Shown piece after piece: positions 9,799 through 22,401 of a DNA stretch of 64,000 nt; position 1 is the stretch's first letter, and every line of letters starts with the position of its first letter. The position numbers were made by a program, and so were the translations under genes. The stretch spans positions 179,993 through 243,992 of the forward strand of contig JAKSZP010009256.1 of assembly GCA_022478985.1 (NCBI GenBank), in the 5' to 3' direction. Source of the stretch: Massospora cicadina. Its lineage: Eukaryota; Entomophthoromycota; Entomophthoromycetes; Entomophthorales; Entomophthoraceae. The notes beneath the pieces are model-generated. The model was not told the DNA's origin and searched no databases. It saw only the letters and a list, made by a program, of their open reading frames with translations.

Positions 9799-12700
9799 AT
9801 GGGGGAAACCTTCACTTTAGGGACGTTGAATATTGCCAGACTCAAGGCCTCCCCATCCCGGGCTAGGAAACTGAGTTTTTACAACACAATTTACCTGTGG
9901 ATATCCTGGCCATCCAGGAGTCCCACTGTCCATGAGGTTCTGAGGAAGCTTGGAAAACAATGCTCCTCCCATCCCTATCCTTTTGGTCAAAGCACTGCGG
10001 GTGCTAATTTGGAAAAATAATTTTCAAATTTTTATCCTCAGAAACATTCCTAAATGGCCATGTGCTTGTTGTCACTTTCTCTTGGGCCAATGTAACTCAC
10101 ACAATCGTCAACAACTATGCCCCAAATGGTGCACGCAAGTGTCAGGAATTTTTCTTGTCAGTCAAATCCCTCCTGCTACCCCCAGACTCTTTCCTAGTTG
10201 GTGGCATGAACTGTTGGCTAAGCACACCAACGGACAGTGGCCTTCCTCACCCCACGCCCCACAGGGTCACGTAGAACTGCGCGTTCTAAAGGCCACCCTC
10301 AGGTTAATGGATGCGCTGACATGACATGCCCCACTGCTTGAAAACATGATGCGTCCCCACGTCCACAATGGCCAATTAAGGTCCATGACCCGCATTGACC
10401 TTATCTTAATGCCAGCGAAATTCCAACCCCACATCTCCCACTTCAAAACAACAAAAATGGAATTCTTCAACCATTGACTTGTCTCACTAACCTACCACCT
10501 ACCTATCACAGCTGCTAAGGCCCCACATTAGTGCAAAATCCGCCCCTGTGAGCTCACGTCGCCAGGATTTTCAATATGGGTGGAAGTGACAACTTTGGCA
10601 AAAAGTTTGTTGCACCATTTTGCGGGGACCCCATTTCCACATGGGCAACTTTCAAAGAAGATACCATCCGCCACTCTCACCATCTCTCCTCCAGATGCTT
10701 ATGAGCCACATCGGCAGTCATTTTGTGCACTCTGGCAGAGTTGGCACACCTGGAGTCCAACATCTCAGCTTCAGGATACAGCTCTGCATGAGGCCAGAAG
10801 TGGGCGGAGGCAGCCGCCCACCTCAACACACTCGAAAGGCAACACAAACATCAGGTTTGTGTTCAGTACAGGGCCACACGCATCACAAAAGGCGACAAGT
10901 GCACCGCACATCTTTAAAAAAATTTCGCACGACGCCAGAGCGCGGCCTGCACACAGGTGCAAAGATTAGATAATTTAATTGTGGATACACCAGCTGAAGT
11001 GGCAAACAAAACACAAAAGTATTACTCCAAGTTGTACCAATCTGATCCAATTCAGCCAGCTGAAGTGGCAGAATTTCTCGACCAAGTCCACATCTGCACC
11101 GTTTTCCAATACCCAGAAATAATGAATTTGATTACTCTGACCAAATTTTGGATAGCCATTTGCGGTGCGCCAAACTGAAAATTCCCAGGCCCAGATGGCA
11201 TTCCATATGAGTTCTACAAAAAGTATTTCAAATATATATCCCCATTGCTGCTCGCCTCACTTAACCAAAGCCTGTTGGAAACGCGCCTCCTACCAGGAGG
11301 ACATGAGGCCTTTACCATCATACTCTTCAAGAAAGGGGATAAGCTAGTCTTAGCCAACTGGCGCCCCATTTCTCTAACAAACACAGACACTAAAATTATA
11401 ACAAAAATCATGGCTAACCATTTAGGGACCTTATCATCTGCCGCCTTCTCCTCAGAACAATTCAGTTTCATACCCAGAAGGTCGATTTGGGATAACGTGC
11501 ACTCTGTGGCTAATGTATGTCAATCCACAGCCTCTGGAACACTTGTATTCTTGGACCAAAAAAAGGCCTATGATAGAGTAAACTAGGAATACCTCAGGGC
11601 TTGCCTCCATCAATTCCGCCTACCCCCTTGCTTCATCAATTGGGTGATGCTGCTCACAGAATCTGCAACAATAACAGTACAGGGCCCTGGCTTCCTAACG
11701 GAAGTAGTCCACCCTCAAAGGGGCTTGCAAAAAGGGGACCCCCTCAGCCCACTCTTATACAACTTCAGCCTTGACCCACTACTGCGAAATGTGAATGCTC
11801 AACTCACTGGGGTCCATGTGCCAGGCCAAGCCCCAGTCAAGATAATGGCATTTGCAGATGATTGTGTGGTTGGGGTGTCTAATAATCAAGATGCATGCGC
11901 GCTTGAAGCTCTCATCCAGGAGTATTCCCGGGTAAGCAACGTGGCACTGAACCCTTCCAAAACCGAAATCATCCTCCTTGGTCAGTTTCAGAACTGCTGG
12001 ACCCCAGCAATTAGTTCCCAACCCGGCCCATCTACTCGCCCACGTCCTCGCCCTACTAACTCAACACACACTGCCCCACTGGTGCTCCCCTTAGTGCCAC
12101 GTCCTACCATAGGACTGGTACGCCATCTGGGCATGTGGATGGAGGCAGGTGGATACGCGTCAGCAGTAATGGAGTGCCATATTCTGGACAACGTGATGAA
12201 GCAAATTGCCTCTCTCAGAGCCCACCCTACTTCCCTTACTGGCAGGGTTGTTTTAGCCAACTCTATGCTCCTCTCCAAAGTCTGGTTCAGAGCCCACGCC
12301 ATCCCCTTTCCCCAAGCTTCTTCAAATCCTTGTATGCCTTTCTGCAAGGATGGCTTTGGTCAGGCCGCCCTCCACCAGTACAGCTAGAGGTCATGTTTGG
12401 CCCTCATCATCATGGTGGCATGGGCCTGCTTAACTTCAAAGCCCATGTTGCCAAGATCCTGGGCACCTGGATTGCGGCTGTCACCGCCCCTACACTCCCC
12501 TCCCAACACTGGTCCTGTGCAGCCCGCTCCAACTTCTCCCACGCCTTGGGCCTCAACAATCCATCAAACCCCCACTCCCTGATGAGATCCTCGCATCACA
12601 CACATTGGCCACAGGTCCTCACGGGACTAAAACCCACTACAAACGAATCCTACTCTCCATGCAGAGCGCTGAGTGGAGAATTCGTATTAGCAGACATACA

Positions 12701-13495
12701 ACTTAAAGAGGCCGCCCCTCTCCTCAGTTCACACAAGAGGTACAGGGGCTACCCATCCATGATGGCGTTATCCCCATTCGGCCCCATGTCCTATCCAGGG
12801 TGGACTACCTGGACATGATGGACATCCCTTACTCCATTGAGACCCAAAAAACTATCTGGAAATACGTACACCATCCTCTGTTGCAGCCTCAAGTCCGCTC
12901 CCATGTGTGGCGCTGCCTGAGGCGGGTGTATCATACAGCTGAGCGCTCTAACGCTTTACACTCATCCTGTGTCGTGTGTGGCCAGTATGGAACGCTGTTC
13001 CACCCCTGGAAAAGTGTCCTACCTCTAAAGTGATATGGCGCGAAGTTCAACGTTTACTGGGCCAGAATCAAACACATCCCTTCAGTCTGTCAAGAGATAT
13101 GTTTGCTCTATTAATGGCCTCCTCTCTTTCACCCTCCCTCCGTGCTTTAGTGGTTGTAATCGCCATGTGGACCATCCACACGATTGTCTTAGATGCCTTC
13201 GCAGGCTCCACCCCCACCCTCCCAGAAGCTGTCCACAGATTCTGGTCTCATTTGGTGGACCACTTTCAAGCATGGATGTTTGGATACCTCTCACTGCGTT
13301 GCTGACAGCTGGTCTCCTCCTGGTTCCCAGTCTGGTTCATCAAATCAGACCCCTTCCTCCACACGTGTTCAGTTGTGGCTACGGCCCCTCCACACGTTCC
13401 CTCCCCCTCCCCATAAGTGGCGTTCCCGCTGGCAACAAGAGATAGCATCGCTTCCCTGGGGTGCCTTCCCTGGTACTAAGTTTTGTCTCTTCTGA
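9799..13495 (+). pseudogene. LINE copy a ORF2: endonuclease, reverse transcriptase, CCHC
   Basis: ORF2 nicks target DNA and copies LINE RNA onto it. It starts MGETFTLGTLNIA (9799). The APE-type endonuclease (9799-10500) retains AIQES-like and YAPN segments, but the metal-site GDMN reads GGMN and SDH reads FNH. The reverse transcriptase (about 11160-12000) shows FKKGDKL, NWRPISL, RGLQKGDPLSPLLYN and the catalytic FADD box at 11851-11862. A C-terminal CVVCGQYGTLFH finger follows from 12968. Stops include TGA before the KFPGPDG segment (about 11178) and TAG at about 11584, both shared with copy c. The stop at 13493-13495 after FCLF agrees with copy c. Confidence 0.9.
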
Positions 13496-13512
13496 GTCAT
13501 ATTTGGAAGTGT

Positions 13513-13528
13513 CTGTCCCATGGTCGGC
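13513..13528 (+). other. 3' tail motif shared by LINE and SINE
   Basis: CTGTCCCATGGTCGGC in the LINE 3' UTR is identical to positions 34636-34651 in LINE copy c and 42820-42835 in SINE copy b. In all three it lies about 20-35 bases from the 3' end of the insertion, where a LINE reverse transcriptase would bind its template. Confidence 0.85.
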
Positions 13529-13563
13529 CTTCCCCACAATAAATTAAAATAATTACTGTTAAG

Positions 13564-14303
13564 TAGTCATCTTCTGGACTTCACATGCATTTTGTTGCCC
13601 ATATTTGACTTCATAACCTGTGATAACCATTCATTATAATGAAGATCAAGTTTAGAGGTAACACAGTTGCAATGTTAATTACATCAAGTTCTTCCATTGT
13701 ACAAATGTTCCTATATCCTAGTTCAACTAGTCTATGGTATTTTTAGTGCCTAATTAATACTAAAATTGCAATCTATAAATGCCAAACTCTATGTTCCATC
13801 ACGTCCCTCCAGTCCTTTTCTGAAAATTTATAAATCAAATGCTTCTAGTTAGTGTAAATATAAACAGGTAACATATAGCTATGATGTTGCAACCTGTTAA
13901 ATTATAGCATTACTGTTATAAGCTATATAATGTTTACAGGATAACTGGTTTCATCCATGAGCGAATTTTGACTAAAATATCTCACTGGATGATCCATATC
14001 TTTTGGTCATCCTAAAAAGTATAGTTTTCTTGAATTCAAATTTTAGGCTTCTGTCTAAATAATATACATCTTCTCCGGTTTTGACGTCTCTAAAAAGTCC
14101 TTAGCTAACCTCTTTTCACCGCTTATAAAGATTGATCCTATTTCTTTACATTTTAAAACTGTAAATGTGAGTCACACGAAGAGAATTATAAATCTTGATT
14201 GATTCTCAATAAACATTTTTAAAAGCTGACAACTATAGGGAATATTTGTACTCCAATAAGTCCAATAAAGTTTTTATTTTTAATTTCTTATAGATTATAT
14301 GGG
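13564..14303. other. AT-rich spacer, nothing recognised
   Basis: About 740 bases between LINE copy a and the old SINE. Only short frames and no shared repeat are visible. Confidence 0.5.
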
Positions 14304-14312
14304 CATATAGAT

Positions 14313-14609
14313 GGGGTGGAAGGTGAGTTAGTAGTGTGTACAGTTATTAACATTAAAGTTGAGGGTTTGAATCCCGCTTTTTGTACAATTTTTTGGGTGT
14401 CAGCCAAAGGAAGCTATTGCATTATTTAGGTTTAATGACACAAAAACCTTAATCATGATGCAACCAGAAAAATCTAAAGCTTAAAACAGAGGTAAAAAAT
14501 ATTATTTAATGTAGTTGAACCTGAGTAATTTTCTATGTTAATGTTTCTTTATTTCTTTCTCTTGGTAATGTTTGTCCTTAGGTCATCTTGCCACAAATAA
14601 CTATTTGAA
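14313..14609 (+). mobile_element. SINE copy a (old, diverged tRNA-derived SINE)
   Basis: It aligns end to end with SINE copy b: GGGGTGGAAGGTGAGT at the start (A-box region), GGTTTGAATCC (14364-14374, B box), the body segment GCCAGCCAAAGGAAGCTATTG, ACAAAAACCTTA, and a worn 3' tail GTTTGTCCTTAGGTC in place of CTGTCCCATGGTCGGC. CATATAGAT occurs at both flanks (14304-14312 and 14610-14618), a probable target duplication. Many substitutions against copy b point to an old insertion. Confidence 0.85.
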
Positions 14610-14618
14610 CATATAGAT

Positions 14619-16039
14619 ACTCATTTAAAAAAATTTGTTGACAAGGAACAGCAAAATTTCTGATCAAAATAACATTTCAAAGCTTTAATCTTATGCTAAA
14701 TATTAAATAACACTCCTTTCATCTTATGCATCTTTCACATGATCCTAAATAATCCAAAATGATAACAAATATTGTATATGTAAGTGACAAAAATAGTCCT
14801 ACCATAAACTCCTATGACATAGTATGTCCATATCTTGAACTCCTCAGGAGAATTCCAAAAACCAAAGAAAAAACTGACTATATGAAAGCTTTTAGATATC
14901 TATTAAACAGGGTATACTTGCATTGCTTTAGTTGAATGAGTATCCAATTATAAGCATCCACAAGCCCTACCTTGTGAAGATCTTGCACATATTAATTATT
15001 GGTAGCTTTTTTTCAATCAATGACAATAAATTACGGACAAGTTTGTGTTTAAGCATCAGTGTTAGAAAAGGTTACCAATCCCTATTTTGATATAGGGATA
15101 ATCTATGTTAAAACACAAAATTAATGGAACCTTTAAACCCCATCTCCAAAGAATTAGACGTGATTATCTAATGCAGTTCTTATTTGTAGATAAGCAGATA
15201 TTCTCAAGATCTTTAAGTAATTCAAACATTCCAAAGTTAATAACAATAACATGAAGGGCTCAGTTGATGGAAAAGGAGAGTTGATATAGAACTAAGTTAT
15301 CTAAAAAATTAAAATATGCAACTGTTACTCAGCTATTTTCACTTAGTGTTATAATAGTCCCTCAACAAAGACCCCACATCACAAACTCAAATCTATAGGC
15401 TTTCAATTTTCTTAAAATGGAAGTTCTTACTTTAGGCTTGTGTTAAGGCATGATAATATCAACAGCTCATACCACATTACCAAATTTTATAATGGTTTAT
15501 AATTAATAATATTTAAAAATTCAAGACCCTTGCGTAATATACACAAAATGGCCTTTAACTTACAGGATGTAAATTTTTCAAACATAAATTAATAAATTAA
15601 TAAAACAATGCACAATCTTTTTATCTTCAGTACCAACTGGTGTACCAGGTATCAATCAAACAAATTCTTTTAGAGCATGTACACATTAAAATTGTAATTT
15701 TTACCTCCTTTAATAATCTCATACAAATAGTTAGAGTGACTAAAAATAAAACAAAACATGTTTTTGTTGTAAATCATGGGCTTAGGAAACTTTTAACCAG
15801 ATTATATTTGTGTTTGCAACCCCTTTTTAATAATTTCATCTTTTGGCTAAGAATTCTTAATTTCATGTGTTTCTTTTATCTCTCCCTTATTATATTCTCC
15901 CCTAGTATACATATAGGGCTTCCATTTTTGAAGAGCTTAATGGTGCTAGTCCCAATAAGCCCAACGATCAATAATTGCTTTGAGTCTAAAGATTTTACAA
16001 GTATTATATTTACTTTATATATGGTGGCCAAGCCTAAAT
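14619..16039. other. AT-rich spacer with possible copia-like remnant
   Basis: Very AT-rich DNA. On the minus strand near 16000-15880, a segment reading SKQLLIVGLIG...FKNGSPICI resembles the pre-integrase region of Ty1/copia Pol (pattern NLLSVG...F.NG). No integrase or RT motif could be confirmed further along. A 145-codon plus-strand frame (15640-16077) opposite it is hydrophobic and looks like an antisense by-product of AT-rich DNA. Copia origin is a weak inference. Confidence 0.2.
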
Positions 16040-17108
16040 TAGGTAATTGTCGCAAAATCAACCCTGGGCTCCGCTAGTATGCCAGGCCAACCAGTATGAA
16101 GACTGGTGGCCCTTTGCTATTTTGCCTTTATTGGTGTACCAACCCCTATCTGTCCTGCATCCAACCCACCAACTTACCACCAAAATCTTTGCCTTTAGCC
16201 CCAGGCGTCCTCAGCATGTGCCCCGGCAAGTCCTGCCCCCTTCCTGGATGGCTCAGGCACTTCTGCACTGGCCCACCCTTGTGACCCTTCACTAACCCAT
16301 CTGGGTATGCCCCAGCGAGTCCATCCCCCTTCCTGGGCAGCTATGGCACAACCCACACTGCACCCCGCTAGGGTTGGTGGCTATGTAGCTCATCTTCTGG
16401 TAGCCAGCTGGCCAGGTTTCCACTGGTTCCTCATAGAGAGGAGGCATGGGAGCTGGCAGCACCAGCCACTCAAGGTGTGATTACCTGCGCCTATTGGGGA
16501 TCTCCTATCCCAACTTCCCCACTCTAGTTATATTAAGCTACTTCAAACAAACAGGAAAGATGATAAAATGAGATATGTTTATTAGGAGGGAATTAACGAC
16601 TATTTATACTACTTTCAGGGCTACTGCACCCATGTGCTCTTTGGCCAATCAACTACCAGAAAACCCATTGGCTTTTTGATTCTAAACCTCTATCAGATTA
16701 TAAACTTTATTCATTCAAACTCATAGTAATTTCCTCCAGACCTGCTCATCTGATCATCAAATATTAAATTAAGTCAATTCATCCTCAGAATAAGTCGCTG
16801 GTTGATCATATATAAATTTGTAATTAAATAGAACTTCAAGCATCCTCAGAATGAGTTGCTGATGCTCTTAATTAGTTGCAAATCCTAAATGATTGATAAC
16901 AAATACTTTGACTTTCTGCCAGAAAATCCCACAATAATTTCTTATGGCAGTTGGTGCAGGGATAAGATTTTGCCAACTTGAATTATAGATAGCAAAAACC
17001 TTGTTAAATGCTTGTAAATGAATACATTGGCTTTCTGCCAGAAATTCCCACAATCACCATAATTTGATATTCAGCACTGAACTGGGAATCCAATGAATCT
17101 AAACTCAA
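16040..17108 (-). other. GC-rich repeat block and LTR-like promoter fragment
   Basis: 16050-16520 is conspicuously C-rich and contains a local duplication: TGCCCC(G/A)GC(A/G)AGTCC...CCCCCTTCCTGG at 16219 and again at 16308, 89 bp apart. Next to it, on the minus strand, 16630-16555 reads GTATAAATAGTCG then AATAAACATA. This TATA/polyadenylation layout resembles the Gypsy-5 LTR. Further right, two short sequences recur (CATCCTCAGAAT at about 16780 and 16850; TTTCTGCCAGAAA at about 16913 and 17033). This may be a solo LTR of another family, but its ends were not found. Confidence 0.35.
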
Positions 17109-17172
17109 TAGTATTTTTTTTAAATCTATTGTGGGGAAGGCTGACCATGGGACGGACACTTCCGAATATGAC

Positions 17173-20100
17173 TCAGACGAGACAAAACTTAGTACCAGGG
17201 GAGGCACCCCAGAGAAGCGATGCTATCTTTTGTTGCCAGCGGGAACGCCACTTATGGGAAGGGGAGGGAACGTGTGTAGGGGACGTAGCCACTATTGAGC
17301 ACGTGTGGAGGAAGGGGTCTGATTTGATGAACCAGACTGGGAACCAGGAGGAGACCAGCTGTTGGCGACGCGGTGGGAGATATCCAAACATCCACGCTTG
17401 AAAGTGATCCACCAAATGAGACCGGAATCTGTGGACAGCTTCAGGGAGGGTGGGGATGGATCCAGAGATGGCATCCAAGACAATTGTGTGGATAGTCCAC
17501 ATGGCGATTGCAACCACCAGAGCACGGAGGGAGGGTGGGAGAGGGGAGGCCATTGATGAAGCAAACATATCTCTTGACAGACTGAAGGGATGTGTTTGAT
17601 CCTGGCCTAGCAGACGTTGGACTTCGCGCCATATTACTTTAGAGGTGAGGCACTTCTCCATACGGTGAAACAGCGTTCCATACTGGCCACACATGACACA
17701 GGATGAGTGTAAAGCATTAGAGCGCTCAGCTGTACGATACACCCGCCTCAGGCAGCGCCACACATGGGAGCGGACTTGAGGCTGCAACAGAGGATGGTGT
17801 GCATATTTCCAGATAGTCTTTTGGGTCTCAGTGGAATAAGGGATGTCCATCATGTCCAGGTAGTCCACCCTGGATAGGACTTGGGGTCGAATGGGGATAA
17901 CGCCATCATGGATGGGTAGCCCCTGTACCTCTTGTGTGAACTGAGGAGAGGGGCGGCCTCTTTGGGTTGTATGTCCACTAATATGAATTCTCCACTCTGC
18001 GCTTCTCATGGAGAGTAGGATTCATTTGTAGTGGGTTTTGGTCCCGTGAGGACCTGTGGCTGATGTGTGTGATGCGAGGTATTTCATCAGGGAGTGGGGG
18101 TTTGATGGATTGTTGAGGCCCAAGGCTCAGGAGAAGTTGGAGCGGGCCGCGCGGGACTAGTGTTGGGATGGGAGTGTAGGAGCAGTGACGGCCGCAATCC
18201 AGGTACCCAGGATCTTGGCGGCATGGGCTTTGAAGTCAAGTAGGCCCATGCCACCATGATGATGAGGGCCAAACATGACCTCTAGCTGTACTGGTGGAGG
18301 GCGGCCTGACCAAAGCCAACCTTGCAGAAAGGCATACAAGGATTTGAAGAAGCTTGGGGAAAGGGGATGGCGTGGGCTCTGAACCAGACTTTAGATAGGA
18401 GCATAGAGTTGGCAAGAAAAACCCTGCCAGTGAGGGTAGTAGGGTGGGCTCTGAGAGAGGCGATTCGCTTCGTCACGTTGTCCAGTATATGGCACTCCAT
18501 TACTGCTGACGCGTATCCACCTGCCTCCAACCACATGCCCAGATGGCGTACCGGTCCTATGGTAGGTCATGACACAAAGGGGAGCACCAGTGGAGCGGTG
18601 TGTCTTGAGTTAGTAAGGCGTGGACGCATTCGAGCAGATGGGCCAGGTTGGGAACTACTTGCTGGGGCCCAGCAGTTCTGAAACCAACCAAGGAGGATGA
18701 TTTCGGTTTTGGAGGCGTTCAGTGCCACGTTGCTTACCCGGGAATATTCCTGGATGAGGGCTTCAAGCGCGCGTTCATCTTTGTTATTAGACACCCCCAC
18801 CACGCAATCATCTGCAAATGCCATCATCTTGACTGGGGTTTGGCCTGGCACATGGACCCCAGTGAGTTGGGCAATCACATTTCGCAGTAGTGGGTCAAGG
18901 CTGAAGTTGTATAAGAGTGGGCTCAGGGGTCCCCTTGTCGCAGGCCCCTTTGAGGACGGAGTACTTCCGTTAGGAAACCTGGGCCGCGCACTGCCATTGT
19001 TGCAGATTCCGTGAGCAGCATCACCCAGTTAATGAAGCAGGGAGGTAGGCGGAATTGTTGGAGGCAGGCCCTAAGGTAATCCCAGTCTACTCTATCATAG
19101 GCCTTTTGTTGGTCCAAGATTACAAGTGCCCCAGAGGCTGTGGACTGACACACATTAGCCACAGAGTGCACATTATCCCAAATCGACCTTCTGGGGATGA
19201 AACTGAATTGTTCTGGAGAGATGGTGGCAGATGCTACAGTCCATAAACAGTTAGCCATAATTTTTGTTAAAATTTTGGTGTCTGTGTTTGTTAGAGAAAT
19301 GGGGCGCCAGTTGGCTAAGTCTAGCCTATCCCCTTTCTTGAAGAGTGTGACCGTAAAGGCCTCATGTCCTCCTGGTAGGAGGCACGTTTCCAACAGGCTT
19401 TGGTTGAGTGAGGCTAGCAGCAATGGGGATATATATTTAAAATATTTTTTGTAGAACTCATATGGAATGCCATCTGGGCCTGGGCATTTTTGGTTTGGTG
19501 CACCGCGAATGGTAGTCCATAATTTGTTCGGAGTAATTAAATTCATTATTTCCAGGTATCAGAAAACAGTGCGGATATGAGCTCTGTCGAGAAATTCCGC
19601 CATTTCAGCTGGCTGAATTGGTTTGGCTCGTTATAACTTGGAGTAATATCTTTGCGTTTTGATTGCCACTTTGGCCAGTGTGTCCATAATAGAATTATCT
19701 GATCTTTGCACCTGTGTGCAGGCCATGCTCTGGCATGGTGCAAAAATTTTTTGAAGAAGTATGCGTTGCACTTGTCACCTTTAGTGATACGTGTGGCCCT
19801 GTATTGGACACAAACCCAATGTTTATGTTGCCTTTCAAGTGCGTTGAGGTGGGCGGCTGCCTCCGCCCACTTCTGGCCCCATGCAGGGCTATATCCTGAG
19901 GCTGGAATGTTGGACTCCAAGTGGGCCAATTCCGCCAGCGCATGTGATATAACCGCAGATGTGGCTCATGAGCGTCTGGATGAGAGATGGCGATAGTGGC
20001 GGATAGTGTCTTCTTTGAAAGTTGCCCATGTGGAAATGGGGTCCATGCAAAACGGTGCAACAAACGATTTTGCCAAAGTTGCCTCTTCCACCCATGTGGA

Positions 20101-20875
20101 AAATCCTGGTGACGCGAGCTCTGGGGGGCGGATTTTGCACCAATGTGGGGCCTTTGCAACTGTGACGGGTAAGTGGTATGTTATCGAGACTAGTTGGTGG
20201 TCGAAGAATTCCATTTTCGTTGTTTTGAAGTGGGAGATGTGGGGTTGGAATTTCGCCGGCGCTAGAATAAGGTCGATGCAGGTCATGGACCTTAATTGGC
20301 CATTGTGGACGTGGGGATGCGTCATGTTTTCAAGCAGTGGGGCATGTTGCGGCAGCGCATCTATTAACCCAAGGGTGGCTTTTAGAACGCGCAGTTCTAT
20401 GTGACCCTGGGGGCGTGGGGTGAGGAAGGCCACCAGAACCGTTGGTGTGCTTAGCCAACAGTTCATGTTGCTGACTAGGAAAGAGTCTGGGGGTAATGGG
20501 AGGGATTTAACTGATGAGAAAAATTCCTGATGCTTGCATGCACCATTTGGGGCATAGATGTTGATGATTGTGTGAGCTACATTGGCCCACGAGAAAGTGA
20601 CAACAAGCACTCGGCCATTTAAAAATGTTTCTGAGGATAAAAATTTGAAAAAATTATTTTTCTGAATTAGCACCCCACAGTGCTTCGACCAAAAGGATAG
20701 GGATGGTAGGAGCATTGTTTTCCAAGCATCCTCAGAAACTCATGGATAGTGGGTTTCCTGGATGGCCAGGATATCCACGGGTAAATTATTTTGTAAAAAT
20801 CAGTTTCCTAGCCCGGGACAGGGAGGCCTTGAGTCCAGCGATATTCAGCATCCCTAAAGTGAAGGTTTCCCCCAT
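17173..20875 (-). pseudogene. LINE copy b ORF2: endonuclease, reverse transcriptase, CCHC
   Basis: The start is ATG at 20875 (MGETFTLGMLNIA). The endonuclease covers about 20875-20170, with long open stretches. The metal-site block reads SNMN instead of GDMN, and SDH reads FDH. A 207-codon open stretch (19546-18923) covers RT fingers and palm: PGPDGIPYEFY, FKKGDRLDLANWRPISL, AYDRVDWDYL and RGLRQGDP. The catalytic FADD box is at 18818-18807 in the next frame. The C-terminal 278-codon stretch (18009-17173) holds the CVMCGQYGTLFH...KC finger. ORF2 overlaps the end of ORF1 by about 22 bases, which suggests coupled or reinitiating translation in the ancestor. Confidence 0.9.
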
Positions 20876-22293
20876 TGCACCTTAGGTGCGAGGGGTGGGC
20901 CCCTGGGCCCACCAGCCTCTTCCAGGTCCCCACGGGCTTTCACAGCAGCGTGGATAAAAGCAGCAACGCTATTGGGGTTTTTGTTAATTTTTGTGGAAAG
21001 AGTCGCGTTGGCTTTGGCCTTCACTTTTTGTTTTCCTGACGTCGGACAAATTTTTTGCGTTGAGGATGAGTTTGGTGCACTGTTGAGCGGTTCAAAAAAA
21101 TTTTCAGCTGGGATGGATCCCAAGTCAGTTTTGACCGGGGCTTGAGTGCAGCGATTGGGTGAGATCGAATCTCCCATCGGATCCTTGGATTGAGTGGCCC
21201 ATTTGGCATGGGCCTCCCAATCTGATTGGGTGATGGATTCCCGAGTTGCTTCCGCCACAAAGGTCTCCATGTCCTCCTGGCGTTGTGAGTGTGGGATGGT
21301 GGTAGTGGCCTTAGCCGCTTCCTTGGCTGCAGTCCTATGGGCCTGCTTGGCCTTCTTCCACTCCTGCGGGGAGATGGGCTTTACCAATAGGTAGCAGCCT
21401 TGTGCTCCCCACAGGAAAGCCTCCTTGGTGCTTGCAGTTGGTTCATAGTGCGCCTCTCCGCTGGCCATGGCCGCTGAGGGGTGCTCTTGGAATGTGACGC
21501 CCTCCTTGGTGGGGCATGCGTGCATTTTATGGCCAAACGCGTCACAGTGGATGCAAGTGGGGCGCGCTTTCCACAGTCACCCAGAATGGGTGGGTGGTGT
21601 GCCCTGCGATGTCAATAAAGGTGGAGTGCGGGATCTGGGTTAGGTCCTTTGTGATCTCCTCGGTTGGGGTCAAAACTGCAATGGCTTTGCCAGTGCACAG
21701 GTGTGGCATCAGTGTGAAACGTTGCATTTTGAAAGATTTTATTTTGCCATATATGGCGAGACCATCTTTCAGGTGTTGCTCCAAAATATCACGTTTTACC
21801 GTAGTAGGCAAAAAGTCAAACGTGAGGAAAATTTGGTTTGATTTTGTCCATCTGGTGCATTTAGTTTCGACGACCCATTGCCCTTTGGGGAGGTTGACCA
21901 CTATGCGCACCGCTGCAGCCTCGTCTGCTGCTATTTTGCTTTCAAAACCTAGTTCCAGCCAACCGCATGACATGGAGTGAGGTGCAACGTACACCGCGGT
22001 TGGGAAAATTTTGTGTACATCTTCACAAAATTTTTCCCATAGAACCGTTTTTTGGATGCCCAGATACACACAGACTCTGAATTCCACCGACGAAAGTGGC
22101 TGGGAATGTGGCGTGTTGATGTACTAGTTGCATTGTGCTTGCCACACGATTATCTCCAGGGAAATTATGACCGCCAGTTTTTTTATATATTTTTTTCTAT
22201 TCCGCCAGATTCTCCGGGGCGTTTTCTAACATTGGAGGCCGTGGGCCTTCCGCCTGCTCCTCTTGCCTTGCTTGCCCAACTGCTCCCAGACAT
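20854..22293 (-). pseudogene. LINE copy b ORF1: nucleic-acid-binding protein with CCHC knuckle
   Basis: The ancestral start is ATG at 22293 (MSGSSWASKARG). The RRM-like region (22087-21542) is open for 181 codons and contains KFCEDVHKIF, GWLELGFES, FLTFDFLPTT and ILEQHLKDGL. The zinc knuckle CIHCDAFGHKMHAC (about 21555-21514, Cx2Cx4Hx4C) straddles a frame break. A 223-codon open stretch (21525-20854) then gives the Lys/Ala-rich C-terminal part. This is the most readable ORF1 in the window and the best template for comparing the other two. The nucleic-acid-binding role is inferred from the domain layout of L1-like elements. Confidence 0.8.
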
Positions 22294-22401
22294 GGGCACA
22301 GACTAATCCCCTCTATGAGATTATCAAACTAGATTTAGTCTTGAATTGAATGGGTTGCAAAAGTGTTTGCAACGAGAAAGAAAAGTTTGATTAGTATTTT
22401 T

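Larger units (their letters stand above)
8291..13547 (+). mobile_element. LINE copy a: full-length L1/Tx1-like non-LTR retrotransposon
   Basis: About 5.26 kb of GC-richer DNA (two open frames, no LTR) with a short 5' UTR beginning AAACTTTTC and a 3' end CTGTCCCATGGTCGGC...AATAAATTAAA. It is flanked by a 16-bp target duplication with two mismatches: AATAATTACCATTAAG (8275-8290) and AATAATTACTGTTAAG (13548-13563). The ends coincide with those of copies b and c, so this is a complete unit. Both frames are broken. It lies head to head in opposite orientation to copy b and is closest in sequence to copy c. Confidence 0.93.
17119..22391 (-). mobile_element. LINE copy b: full-length L1/Tx1-like non-LTR retrotransposon
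   Basis: About 5.27 kb on the minus strand, with the same 5' end (AAACTTTTCTTTC reading leftward from 22388) and 3' end as copies a and c. TAGTATTTTT occurs at both flanks (17109-17118 and 22392-22401), a probable 10-bp target duplication. It is the best preserved of the three in coding terms: it keeps Trp and Gln codons where copies a and c both have stops. It still carries several frameshifts and stops. Orientation is opposite to copies a and c. Confidence 0.93.

Noticed and set aside
13082..13448. Minus-strand frames opposite LINE ORF2, and equivalents in copies b and c
   Set aside because: Antisense shadows of the GC-rich ORF2 C-terminal region; the sense frame has the CCHC and the family match.
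8291..13547. Alternative genetic code explaining shared in-frame TGA and TAG codons in the LINEs
   Set aside because: TGA stands for Gln and TAG for Trp relative to copy b, which fits no known code; frameshifts occur as well.
15640..16077. 145-codon plus-strand gene
   Set aside because: Hydrophobic, Phe/Ile/Leu-rich product from AT-rich DNA, no motif, and the opposite strand shows a slightly better copia-like reading.
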